Below the pieces are notes generated by a model that worked only from the letters and a program-made list of their open reading frames with translations, was not told the origin of the DNA and ran no database searches. This document shows positions 13,354 to 25,600 of a DNA stretch of 64,000 nt, piece after piece. The first letter of the stretch is position 1, and every line of letters starts with the position of its first letter. The position numbers were made by a program, and so were the translations under genes. The stretch spans positions 1 to 64,000 of the forward strand of contig JAKZAN010000097.1 in assembly GCA_023053545.1 (NCBI GenBank), written 5' to 3'. The DNA comes from Lepidurus packardi. Its lineage: Eukaryota; Arthropoda; Branchiopoda; Notostraca; Triopsidae.

Positions 13354-15202
13354 ATGGTAAGGAAAAATCCGGGTAGGTAAGAATAGGCTTACTGGTCAGA
13401 TGTTGCTTTAATTGCTGGAACGCGGCTTGTTCCTCAGAGCCCCAACGGAACTTAATTTCTTTCCTTGTAAGCTGCGTTAACGGATGGGCAATGCTTGCAA
13501 AGTTTCGCACGAACCTTCGGTAATAGCTAGCAAGTCCCAGGAACGACCGAACTTGTTTCGAATTCCTTGGGGCCGGAAAAGTTCGAACCTTCTCCGATTT
13601 GGTCTCGTCAGGTCGGACACCATCCTTAGAGACAATGTGTCCAAGGTACGTCACTGAAGGTCTACAAAAACTGCATTTTGCCAACTTCAACTTTAAGCCA
13701 GCGCTCCTCAGGCGTTCAAAGACCTCCTTGAGATGCGTCAGATGCTCCTCAAAAGTGGCACTGTACACGATGACATCGTCTAAGTAAACGAGCGTAAATC
13801 TGTGTAGGATACCGTTCAGAACTCGTTGCATCAGACGTTGAAACGTCGCCAGGGCATTATTTAGTCCAAACGGTAGTCTGCAGAATTCATAGTGCCCAGA
13901 GTAAGTCGAGAAAGCAGTTTTTTCCCGGTCCAGCTCGTCGACTTCAACCTGCCAGTAGCCCGAAGCGAGGTCTAAGGTCGTGAAGAATTCGGCTTTCCCC
14001 AAAGCTTCCAGAGTGTCCGTAATCCTAGGTAGTGGATGTCTGTCCGGCATAACGAGAGCATTAAGTCTGCGGAAATCGATGCAACAGCGCATTTCTCCGG
14101 ATTTCTTAGGGACCAATACCACTGAGGAACTCCAAGGTGACGAGGACGGCCGGATGACTCCTTGCTCGAGCATGTCTTGCACATGTTGGTCGATTACCCG
14201 GCGCTGCGTCTCCGGAACCCGGTACGGTCTTTGAAAGATGGGGGCTGCGTTGCCTGTATTAATCTTGTGCTTCACCAGGTGTGTTAAACCGAGGTCTTTA
14301 TCAGATCGGGCAAGGATTCCGGTGTACTGTTCTATCAAGTTTCGTAAGCATTGGCGTTGTTTGGGCGGTAGGTGTGATGTTTCAATCCGTTCCATGAATT
14401 CTTTATTAGCTGCGTCCTCTTTCAACACAGTCGCTTGAGCAACGAGGCCTTTTTCCAACCTCTTGCCGTTTACGCCCTTATTCTCGAATGTTAAAGCTAC
14501 TTTGCCGTTGGGCTTGACGGATCCCATTGAGGTCACTAGCTGAATGCCTTGAGGTAGGGGCAACCACAGCACTCGCTTAATAAGCAACTCCGTTCCTTCC
14601 TTAATACTCGCATCAACCGCGCAGTCGACACTTACGCGAGACTTCGGCGGAATTCCGGTAGATCTCGTGACTTCCAAATGGAATCCCCCACGTTGATCCT
14701 CGGACACTATTGTCTGGCGGCATTCCTCCATTGCGAGGCACGTATGTGCAGGGGTATTTCTTGAAATGTAAATCATTTGCTCCCTTCCGTCAATGACGAG
14801 GCCATGAGCTTTCACAGCGTTTTCCCCAAGAATGCACTCCTCTTTAATTCCTTCAACGACATAAAACTTTTCTTGAAACCGCATTCCATTGTACTCCACA
14901 GGTAGCTCGAGCATACCTTTAACATTCAACTGTTGGCCACTTACAGACGTGAGTCGGATTCCCTCCTCCGCTTGATATTTCTGATAACGAGGAAAACGTC
15001 GACGTATGCACTTTTCATTGATCACCGTTACCGATGAGCCGGTATCAACAAGTGTTAACAATTCCAAATTCCCAACCCGTAACCAAATTCTAACCCAATT
15101 TCCAGTCTTAAGGGGAACGTCCTGAGTACGGCTTCCACTCGCAAGGTTACCCAGCTGACCGTTAACAGCTGGCTTAATCAGTTTAAACGACGCCCTCTGC
15201 AT
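13244..15202 (-). pseudogene. Gypsy-1 pol, 5' part: protease, reverse transcriptase, start of RNase H
   Basis: Domains in order: aspartic protease with LVDTGSS (around 15040), reverse transcriptase with the YLDD catalytic motif (plus-strand 13772-13786), and the start of RNase H with TDASD. The frame is then lost in the run GAAATGGGGG (about 13290-13300), where a one-base length change moves RNase H into the next frame. This is one inactivating frameshift. The frame overlaps the end of gag by 25 bp in the -1 register, so expression from gag would be by ribosomal frameshifting at 15181-15187 rather than from its own start. The product would have been a polyprotein for reverse transcription in the Gag particle. 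Confidence 0.92.
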
Positions 15203-16362
15203 TCAGCGGCGCGATGTCCTAAATTTCCGCAGTTATAGCATCTACCTGCACCCATTGGAAACTCTGGACGGCTAAATTGTGGATTCCCGCCGTTCGACAG
15301 TCTGCATTCCCTTGCAATGTGTCCCTTCCGGTTGCAGTTATAGCACGTTATATCCGCAAACTGAACTCGACGCGAATTCCTATACCGTTCTCTCGATGTG
15401 GACCTTGCCGATGGGCCGCGTCTATACGGGCTGTATCCCTGTCGTTCACGAGAAGTGGATCCGCTATAACGTTCTTCGGATTTACGGTATCCGCGAGTCG
15501 TTGGCCGGTAATCATCGATAGAGTCACGACGGTCACGTGAATTTGACGTCATCTGTATGCGAGCCACCTGCTGACTTAACGCGTCAATTTTGTCTTCCAG
15601 GCGGATTTCACGAATGGGGGAATGGGGTCCTGTGTCGCGGTTTCCATTGCTGCCGTGTGGCTGATCCCCCGTTAACTGTTCACTTCGAATTTGATCAACT
15701 TCAACGGAAGCTTTACGCACAAGCATCTCATTTGTTTCTTCTTTGACCGCGATTCGAACTGCGTCATCGAAAGTAGTTGGTTCCGCAGAGATAACAAGAC
15801 GCTGAATCCGTGAGCTTAACCCTCTTATGAACTTTTGCAATTTAATGTGGCTTAGAAAAACTCGTGCATCATCGCTAGTGGCCTGATCTTTGTAAGCTCT
15901 TCGAGCTAACACGGTTAATTGCTGAGCAAAATCACGCACTGTTTGACCCGGCTCCTGGCGGCAATCGTTGAAAAGAGCTTCATTCCTGGCCTTGGCTGTC
16001 GTATCCCCAAATCTTTCTTTTAAATCCTTTACGAAATCGTCATACACTTTGTTACGGTTTGTTTTCCTCCAGTTGGTATAGAACTCACCAGCCACTTCTT
16101 TTAGCCGGAGGGCTATCAAGTTAAAACGAGTGTCCACGTCCCACTTCGCGCACAAGGCGACCTGGTTAAATAAAGCTAGACATTCGGAGATCGTTTGCGT
16201 ATCGTCCTTGCCAGTAAAATTAGGTATTTCTCCCAGATACTGGCTTCCAACAAGAGGGTTGAGGGCCACCATGAGTTGACCAAGTAACACTTCGGAAGCC
16301 GGATTCGGTTCAACAAGGGCAGAAGCAACCACGACTGGTTTAGCTTGTGTGCGGCCATCCAT
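15178..16362 (-). CDS. Gypsy-1 Gag
   Basis: A 394-residue open frame starting at ATG 16362, 54 bp inside the element from the 5' LTR. It encodes a retrotransposon Gag: an alpha-helical capsid-like region (about residues 45-210), an Arg/Ser-rich basic stretch (about 270-335), and two CCHC zinc knuckles near the C-terminus (CYNCNRKGH... and CYNCGNLGH...) that bind RNA. The frame is intact and ends in TGA immediately after the heptamer TTTAAAC. It would form the cytoplasmic particle that packages the element RNA. It is the only undamaged gene of this copy. Confidence 0.92.
   Translation of the reverse strand: MDGRTQAKPVVVASALVEPNPASEVLLGQLMVALNPLVGSQYLGEIPNFTGKDDTQTISECLALFNQVALCAKWDVDTRFNLIALRLKEVAGEFYTNWRKTNRNKVYDDFVKDLKERFGDTTAKARNEALFNDCRQEPGQTVRDFAQQLTVLARRAYKDQATSDDARVFLSHIKLQKFIRGLSSRIQRLVISAEPTTFDDAVRIAVKEETNEMLVRKASVEVDQIRSEQLTGDQPHGSNGNRDTGPHSPIREIRLEDKIDALSQQVARIQMTSNSRDRRDSIDDYRPTTRGYRKSEERYSGSTSRERQGYSPYRRGPSARSTSRERYRNSRRVQFADITCYNCNRKGHIARECRLSNGGNPQFSRPEFPMGAGRCYNCGNLGHRAAECRGRRLN
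15181..15187 (-). promoter_or_regulatory. Gypsy-1 gag-pol -1 frameshift heptamer T TTA AAC
   Basis: Read on the minus strand in gag frame the codons are CGT CGT TTA AAC TGA. The heptamer T TTA AAC is a canonical X XXY YYZ slippery site in the right register and is followed directly by the gag stop. A -1 slip enters the pol frame (CTG ATT AAG), which is open. I have not identified a downstream pseudoknot. Confidence 0.8.
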
Positions 16363-16392
16363 GATTGTTAATAAAATGATTGTTAAAGTTTG

Positions 16393-16407
16393 ATCCCACT
16401 TCTGACA
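16393..16407 (-). other. Gypsy-1 primer-binding site (tRNA-Leu type)
   Basis: On the minus strand, 8 bases after the 5' LTR, the sequence TGTCAGAAGTGGGAT is complementary to the 3' end of eukaryotic tRNA-Leu as I recall it, lacking the bases that would pair with CCA. The same primer type is known for mdg3/micropia-like elements. Confidence 0.65.
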
Positions 16408-16415
16408 TCAAAATA

Positions 16416-16602
16416 TGTAATGAACCCACTGGGTAAAACGTATACGATTGTATTAACGTGCACTCGCTCTCAAACCAAAACCTCGACTGCCCCAGAACAG
16501 TAAAAACAACCCCCAGGAGAAAGTGAAAGAACATCGAAAGAGTAAAAGGAAAAGAGTAAAAGGAGAGTACAACGAACGAGTATAAAAAGGAAGTTTGCTG
16601 CA
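16416..16602 (-). repeat. Gypsy-1 5' LTR (187 bp)
   Basis: Upstream LTR relative to the minus-strand genes, a near-identical partner of 11632-11818, followed by the GTAAG target duplication and then satellite. Confidence 0.92.
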
Positions 16603-16607
16603 GTAAG

Positions 16608-19600
16608 GAATTAATTCAGTCCGTAAGGAATTAATTCAGTAAGTAAGGAATTCAATCAATTCTAAAGAATTAATTTAGTCCATAATGAATAAATTCAGTC
16701 CGCAAGAAATTACTTCAGTCCGTTAGGAATTAATTCAGTCCGTAAGGAATTAATACAGTAAGTAAGGAATTCAATAAATCAGAAAGAATTAATTCAGTCC
16801 GTAAGGAAATAATTCAGTCCGGAAGGAATCAATTCAGTACGCAGGAATTAATTCAGTCCGTAAGGAATTAATTCAGTCTGTAAAGAATTAATTCAGTACG
16901 TAAGGAATTAATTCAGTCTGTAAGGAATTAATTAAGTCGGTAAGGATTTAATTTAGTCCGTAATGAATTAATTCAGTCCATAAGGAATTAATTCAGTCTG
17001 TAAGGAATTAAATCAGGCCGTAAGGAATTAATTCAGCCTGTAAGGAATTAAATCAGGCCGTAAGGAATTTAATCAGTCCGTAAGAAATTATTTCAGTCCG
17101 TAATGAATTAATGAAGTCCGTAATGAATTAAAGAAGTCCGTAAGGAATTAATTCATTCCGTAAGGAATTAATTAAGTCCCTAAGGAATTGATATAATCCG
17201 TAAGTAATTTACAAAGTCAGTAAGGAATTAATTCAGTCCCCACGGAATTAATTCAGTCCGTAAGGAATTAATTCAGTCCGTAATTAGATAATTCAGTAAG
17301 TAAGGAATTAATTCAGTCCGTAAGGAATTAATTCAGTCCGTAAGTAGTTAATTCAGTCCTTAATTAATTAATTCAGTCCGTTAAGAAATAATTCAGTCCG
17401 TAATGAATTAATTATGTCCTTAATGGATTAATTAAGTCCGTAATGAATTAATTCAGTCGGAAAAAAAAATTCAGTCCGTAAGGAATTAATTCAGTATATA
17501 AGGAATTCAATCAATCCTAAAGAATTAATTCAGTCCGTAAGGAATTGATATAATCCGTAAGGAATTTATAAAGTCAGTAAGGATTTAATTCAGTCCGTAA
17601 GGAATTAATTCAGTCCGCAAGGAATTTATTCAGTCCGTAAGGAATTAATTCAGTCCGTAAGGAATTATTTCAGTCCGCAAGGAATTAATTAAGTTCGTAA
17701 GGAATTCATTAAGTCCATAAGGAATTAATTCATTCTGTAAGGAATTAAGTCCGTAAGGAATTGATATAATCCGTCAGGAATTGATATAATCCGTAAGGAA
17801 TTTATAAAGTTAGTAAGGAATTAGTTCAGTCCGTAAGGAATTAATTCAGTCACCAAAGAATTAATTCAGTCTGTAAGGAATTAATTCAGTCCGAAAGTAG
17901 TTAATTCAGGCCTTAAAGAAATTAATTCAGTCAGTAAGGAATTAATTCAGTCCGTAAGGAATTAATTCAGAAAGTAAGGAATTCAATCAATTCTAAAGAA
18001 TTAATTTAGTCCATAATGAAAAAATTCAGTCCGCAAGAAATTACTTCAGTCCGTTAGGAATTAATTCAGTCCGTAAGGAATTAATACAGTACGGAAGGAA
18101 TCAATTCAGTACGCAGGAATTAATTCAGTCCGTAAGGAATTAATTCAGTCTGTAAAGAATTAATTAAGTCGGTAAGGATTTAATTTAGTCCGTAATGAAT
18201 TAATTCAGTCCATAAGGAATTAATTCAGTCTGTAAGGAATTAAATCAGGCCGTAAGGAATTAATTCAGTCTGTAAGGAATTAAATCAGGCCGTAAGGAAT
18301 TTAATCAGTCCGTAAGAAATTATTTCAGTCCGTAATGAATTAATGAAGTCCGTAATGAATTAAAGATTCCGTAAGGAATTAATTCATTCCGTAAGGAATT
18401 AATTAAGTCCCTAATGAATTGATAAAATCCGTAAGTAATTTACAAAGTCAGTAAGGAATTAGTTCAGTCCCCACGGAATTAATTCAGTCCGTAAGGAATT
18501 AATTCAATCCGTAACTAGATAATTCAGTAAATAAGGAATTCAAACAATCCTAAAGAATTAATTCAGTCCGTAAGGAATTAATTCAGTCCGTAAGGAATTA
18601 ATTCAGTCCGTAAGGAATTAATTCAGTCCGTAAGTATTTAACTCAGTCCTTAATTAATTAATTCAGTCCTTAATTAATTAATTCAGTCCGTTAGGAATTA
18701 ATTCAGTCCGTAATGAATTAATTAAGTCCTTAATGGATTAATTAAGTCCGTAATGAATTAATTCAGTCGGTAAAAAATAATTCAGTCGTAAGGAATTAAT
18801 TCAGTATATAAGGAATTAATTTAGTCCGTAAGGAAATTAATTTAGTCCGTAAGGAATTGATATAATCCGTCAGGAATTGATATAATCCGTAAGGAATTTA
18901 TAAAGTTAGTAAGGAATTAGTTTAGTCCGTAAGGAATTAATTCAGTCACCAAGGAATTAATTCAGTCTGTAAGGAATTAATTCAATCCGAAAGTAGTTAA
19001 TTCAGGCCGTAAAGGAATTAATTCAGTCAGTAAGGAATTAATTCAGTCCGTAAGGAATTAATTCAGTAAGTAAGGAATTCAATCAATTCTAAAGAATTAT
19101 TTAGTCCATAATGAATGAATTCAGTCCGCAAGAAATTACTTCAGTCAGTTAGGAATTAATTCAGTCCGTAAGGAATTAATACAGTAAGTAAGGAATTTAA
19201 TCAATCAGAAAGAATTAATTCAGTCCGTAAGGAAATAATTCAGTCCGGAAGGAATTTATTCAGTACGCAGGAATTAATTCAGTCCGTAAGGAATTAATTC
19301 AGTCGGTAAGGAATTAATTAAGTCCGTGTGGAATTAATTCAGTCCTTAAGGAATTAATTCATTCCGTAATGAATTAATTAAGTCCGTAATGAATTAATGA
19401 AGTCCGTAAGGAATTAATTCATTCCGAAAGGAATTAATTAAGTCCCTAAGGAATTGATATAATCCGTAAGTAATTTACAAAGTCAGTAAGGAATTAATTC
19501 ATTCCCCACGGAATTAATTCAGTCCGTAAGGAATTAAATCAAACCGTAAGGAATTAATTCAGTCTGTAAGGAATTAATTCAGTCCGTAAGGAATGAAATC

Positions 19601-22600
19601 AGGCCGTAAGGAATTTATTCAGTCCGTAAGGAATTAATTCAGTCCGTAAGGAATTAATTCCGTCCGTAAGGAATTAATTCAGTCCGTAACGAATTAATTC
19701 AGTCCGTAAAGAAATAATTCAGTTCGTAATGAATTAACTAAGTCCGTATGGAATTAATTCAGTCCATAAGGAATTAATTAAATCCGTAAGGAATTAATTA
19801 AGTTCGTAAGGAATTAATTCATTCCATAAGGAATTAATTCAGTCTGTAAGGAATTAAATCAGGCCGTAAGGAATTAATTCAGTCTGTAAGGAATTAAATC
19901 AGGCCGTAAGGAATTAATTCAGTCCGTAAGGAATTAATTCAGTCCATAAGGAATTAATTCAATCTGTAAGGAATTAAGTCCGTAAGGAATTGATATAATC
20001 CGTAAGGAATTTATAAAGTCAGTAAGGAATTAATTCAGTCCGTAAGGAATTAATTCAGTCCCCAAGGAATTAATTCAGTCCGTAATGAATTAATTCAGTC
20101 CGTAAAGAATTAATTCAGTCCGTAAGGAATTTATTCAGTCCGCAAGGAATTAATTCAGTCCGTAAGGAATTAATTCAGTCCGCAAGGAATTTATTCAGTC
20201 CGTAAGGAATTAATTCAGTCCGTAAGGAATTATTTCAGTCCGCAAGGAATTAATTAAGTCCATAAGGAATTAATTCATTCTGTAAAGAATTAAGTCCGTA
20301 AGGAATTTATATAATCCGTAAGGAATTTATAAAGTTAGTAAGGAATTAATTCAATCCGTAAGGAATTAATTCAGTCCGTAATTAATTAATTAAGTCCGTA
20401 AGGAATTAATTCAGTCCGTAAGGAATTAATTCAGTCCGTAAGGAATTAATTCAGTCCGTTAGGAAATAATTCAGTACGTAAGGAATTAATAAAGTCGGTA
20501 AGGATTAAATTAAGTCCGTAATGAATTAATTCATTCCGCAAGGAATTAATTCAGTCCGTAAGGAATTAATTCCGTCCGTAAGGAATTAGTTCAGTCCGTT
20601 AGGAATTAATTCAGTGCGTAAGGAATTAATTCAGTCCGTAAAGAATTAATTCAGTCCGTAACGAATTTATTCAGTCCGTAAGGAATTAATTCAGTCCGTA
20701 AGGAAATAATTCCGTATGTAAGGAATTAATTCAGTCCGTAAAGAATTAATTCAGTCCGTAAGGAATTAATTCAGTCCGTAAAGAATTAGTTCAGTCCCTA
20801 AGGAATTAATTCAGTCCGTAAAGAATTAATTCAGTCCGTAAGGAATTTATTCAGTCCGTAAGGAATTAAATCAGGCCGTAAGGAATTAATTAAGTCCGTA
20901 AGAAAGTAATTCAATCCGTAAGGAATTAATTCAGTCCGTAAGGAATTAATTCAGTTTGTAAGGAATTTATTCAGTCCGTAATGAATTAATTAAGTCCGTA
21001 AGGAATTAATTCAGTCCATAAGGAATTAATTCAGTCCGTAATGAATTAATTAAGTCCGTAAAGAATTAATGAAGTTCGTAAGGAATTAATTCATTCCCTA
21101 AGGAATTAATTAAGTCCGTAAGAAATTGATATAATCCGTAAGTAATTTACAAAGTCAGTAAAGAATTATTTCAGTCCGAACGGAATTAATTCATTCCGTA
21201 ACTAGTTAATTCAGTAAGTAAGGAATTCAATCAATCCTAAAGAATTAATTCAGTCCGTAAGGAATTAATTCAGTCCGTAATGAATTAATAAAGTCCGTAA
21301 GGAATTAATTCAGTCAGCAAGGAATTAATTCAGTCCGTAAGGAATTAATTCAGTCCGTAAGTAGTTAATTCAGTCCGTAATTAATTAATTCAGTCCGTAA
21401 GGAATTAATTCAGCCCGTAACTAATTAATTCAGTAAGTGAGGAATTCAATCAATCATAAAGAATTAATTCAGTCCGTAAGGAATTAATTCAGTCCGTAAT
21501 GAACTGATTAAGTCCGTAAGGAATTAATTCAGTCCGTAAGTAGTTAATTCAGGCCGTAAGGAATCAATTCAGTCCGTAAGGAATCAATTTAGTCCGTAAA
21601 GAATTAATTCAGTCCGGAAGGAATTAATTAAGTACGTAGGAATTAATTCAGTCCGTAAGGAATTAAATCAGGCCGTAAGGAATTAATTCAGTCCGTAAGG
21701 AAATAATTCAGTCCGGAAGGAATTAATTCAGTACGCAGGAATTAATTCAGTCCGTAAGGAATTAATTCAGTCGGTAAGGAATTAATTAAGTCCGTGTGGA
21801 ATTAATTCAGTCCTTAAGGAATTAATTCATTCCGTAATGAATTAATTAAGTCCGTAATGAATTAATGAAGTCCGTAAGGAATTAATTCATTCCGTAAGGA
21901 ATTAATTAAGTCCCTAAGGAATTGATATAATCCGTAAGTAATTTACAAAGTCAGTAAGGAATTAATTCAGTCCCCACGGAATTAATTCAGCCCGTAAGGA
22001 ATTAAATCAAACCGTAAGGAATTAATTCAGTCTGTAAGGAATTAATTCAGTCCGTAAGGAATGAAATCAGGCCGTAAGGAATTTATTCAGTCCGTAAGGA
22101 ATTAATTCAGTCCGTAAGGAATTAATTCCGTCCGTAAGGTATTAAATCAGTCCGTAATGAATTAGTTAAGTCCGTAATGAATTAATTCAGTCCGTCAGGA
22201 ATTAATTCAGTCCGCAATGAATTAATTAAGTCCGTAATGGATTAATTAAGTCTGTAATGAATTAATTCAGTCCGTAAGAAATTAATTCAGTCCGTAAGGA
22301 ATTCATTCAGTCCGTAAGGAACTAATTCAGCCCGTAATGAATTAATTCAGTCCGTAATTAATTAATTCAGTCCGTAGGGAATTATTTCAGTCCGTAAGGA
22401 ATTAATTAAATCGGTAAGGAATTAATTTAGTCCGTAAGGAATTAATTCAGTCCGTAAGGAATTAATCCAGTCCGTAAGGAATTAATTCATTCCGTAAGGA
22501 AATAATTCAGTCCGTAAGGAATTGATATAATCCGTAAGGAATTTATAAAGTCAGTAAGGAATTAATGAAGTCGGTAAGGATTTAATTAGGTCTGTAAATA

Positions 22601-25600
22601 ATTAATTAAGTCCGTAATGAATTAATTAAGTCCGTAAAGAACTAATTCAGTAGTAAGGAAGTAATTCATTCCGTAACGAATTAATTCCGTCCGTAAGGAA
22701 TTAGTTCAGTCCGTAAGGAATTCATTCAATCCGTAAGGAATTCATTCAGTCCGTAAAGAATTAATTCAGTCCGTAAGGAATTTATTCAGTCCGTAAGGAA
22801 TTAATTCAGTCCGCAAGGAATTAATTAAGTCCGTAAGGAATAAATTCAGTCAATAAGAAATTCAATCAATCCTAAAGAATTAATTCAGTCCGTAAGGAAT
22901 TAATTCAGTCCGTAAGGAATTAAATCAGGCCGTAAGGAATTAATTCAGTCTGTAAGGAATTAAATCAGGCCGTAAGGAATTAATCCAGTCCGTAAGGAAT
23001 TAATTCATCCCGTAATGAATTAATTCAGTCCGTAAGGAATTAATTCAGTCCGTAATGAATTATATACGTCCGTAAGGAATTAATTCAGTCCGTAAGGAAT
23101 TAATTCAGTCCGTAAGGAAATAATTCAGTAAATAAGGAATTCAATCAATCCTAAAGAATTAATTCAGTCCGTAAGGAATTAATTCAGTCCGTAATGAATT
23201 AATGAAGTCCGTAAGGAATTAATTCATTCCGTAAGGAATTAATTAAGTCCCTAAGGAATTGATATAATCCGTAAGTAATTTACAAAGTCAGTAAGGAATT
23301 AATTCAGTCCCCACGGAATTAATTCAGTCCGTAAGGAATTAAATCAAACCGTAAGGAATTAATTCAGTCTGTAAGGAATTAATTCAGTCCGTAAGGAATG
23401 AAATCAGGCCGTAAGGAATTTATTCAGTCCGTAAGGAGTTAATTCAGTCCGTAAGGAATTAATTCCGTCCGTAAGGAATTAATTCAGTCCGTAAGGAATT
23501 AAATCAGTCCGTAATGAATTAGTTCAGTCCGTAATGAATTAATTCAGTGCGTCAGGAATTAATTCAGTCCGCAATGAATTAATTAAGTCCGTAATGGATT
23601 AATTAAGTCTGTAATGAATTAATTCAGTCCGTAAGAAATTAATTCAGTCCGTAAGGAATTCATTCAGTCCGTAAGGAACTAATTCAGCCCGTAATGAATT
23701 AGTTCAGTCCGTAATTAATTAATTCAGTCCGTAGGGAATTATTTCAGTCCGTAAGGTATTAATTAAATCGGTAAGGAATTAATTTAGTCCGTAAGGAATT
23801 AATTCAGTCCGTAAGGAATTAATCCAGTCCGTAAGGAATTAATTCATTCCGTAAGGAATTAATTCAGTCCGTAAGGAATTGATATAATCCGTAAGGAATT
23901 TATAAAGTACGTAAGGAATTAATGAAGTCGGTAAGGATTTAATTAAGTCTGTAAATAATTAATTAAGTCCGTAATGAATTAATTAAGTCCGTAAAGAACT
24001 AATTCAGTAGTAAGGAAGTAATTCATTCCGTAACGAATTAATTCCGTCCGTAAGGAATTAGTTCAGTCCGTAAGGAATTCATTCAATCCGTAAGGAATTC
24101 ATTCAATCCGTAAAGAATTAATTCAGTCCGTAAGGAATTTATTCAGTCCGTAAGGAATTAATTCAGTCCGCAAGGAATTAATTAAGTCCGTAAGGAATAA
24201 ATTCAGTCAATAAGAAATTCAATCAATCCTAAAGAATTAATTCAGTCCGTAAGGAATTAATTCAGTCCGTAAGGAATTAAATCAGTCCGTAAGGAATTAA
24301 TTCAGTCTGTAAGGAATTAAATCAGGCCGTAAGGAATTAATCCAGTCCGTAAGGAATTAATTCATCCCGTAATGAATTAATTCAGTCCGTAAGGAATTAA
24401 TTCAGTCCGTAATGAATTAATTAAGTCCGTAATGAATTAATTAAGTCCGTAAGGAGTTAATTCATTCCGTAAGGAATTGATATAATCCGTAAGGAATTTA
24501 TAAAGTCAGTAAGGAATTAATTCAGTCCGTAATTAATTAATTCAAATTAATTTAAATCAGGCCGTAAGGAATTAATCCAGTCCGTAAGGAATTAATTCAT
24601 CCCGTAATGAATTAATTCAGTCCGTAAGGAATTAATTCAGTCCGTAATGAATTAATTAAGTCCGTAATGAATTAATTAAGTCCGTAAGGAGTTAATTCAT
24701 TCCGTAAGGAATTGATATAATCCGTAAGGAATTTATAAAGTCAGTAAGGAATTAATTCAGTCCGTAATTAATTAATTCAGTCCCCAAGGAATTAATTCAG
24801 TCCGTAAGGAATTAATTCAGTCCGTAAGGAATTAATTCAGTCCGTAAAGAATTAATTCAGTACGTAAGGAATTAATTCAGTCCGTAAGGAATTAAATCAG
24901 GCCGTAAGGAATTAATTCAGTCCGTAAGGAATTAGTTCAGTCCGTAATGAATTAATTCAGTCCGTCAGGAATTAATTCAGTCCGCAATGAATTAATTAAG
25001 TCCGTAATGGATTAATTAAGTCTGTAATGAATTAATTCAGTCCGTAAGAAATTAATTCAGTCCGTAAGGAATTCATTCAGTCCGTAAGGAACTAATTCAG
25101 CCCGTAATGAATTAATTAAGTCCGTAAAGAACTAATTCAGTAGTAAGGAATTAATTCATTCCGTAAGGAATTAATTGAGTCGGTAATGAATTAATTCATT
25201 CCGTAAGGAATTAATTCAATCCGTAAGGATATAATTCCGTCCGTAAGGAATTAGTTCAGTCCGTAAGGAATTCATTCAATCCGTAAGGAATTCATTCAGT
25301 CCGTAAAGAATTAATTCAGTCCGTAAGGAATTTATTCAGTCCGTAAGGAATTAATTCAGTCCGCAAGGAATTAATTAAGTCCTTAAGGAATAAATTCAGT
25401 CAATAAGAAATTCAATCACTAGTAAAGAATTAATTCAGTCCGTAAGGAATTAATTCAGTCCGTAAGGAATTAAATCAGGCCGTAAGGAATTAATTCAGTC
25501 TGTAAGGAATTAAATCAGGCCGTAAGGAATTAATCCAGTCCGTAATGAATTATATACGTCCGTAAGGAATTAATTCAGTCCGTAAGGAATTAATTCAGTC

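Larger units (their letters stand above)
11632..16602 (-). mobile_element. Gypsy-1: Ty3/gypsy LTR retrotransposon inserted in the satellite
   Basis: A complete but defective Ty3/gypsy provirus of 4971 bp on the minus strand. It has 187-bp LTRs (11632-11818 and 16416-16602) that begin TG and end CA and differ at three positions by eye. It is flanked by a 5-bp target duplication GTAAG (11627-11631, 16603-16607) taken from the satellite monomer. The order gag, protease, reverse transcriptase, RNase H, integrase is gypsy-type. The primer-binding site fits the 3' end of tRNA-Leu, as in mdg3/micropia-like elements (recalled). Defects are a frameshift in RNase H and loss of the integrase C-terminus up to the polypurine tract. 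No envelope gene is present. Confidence 0.93.
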
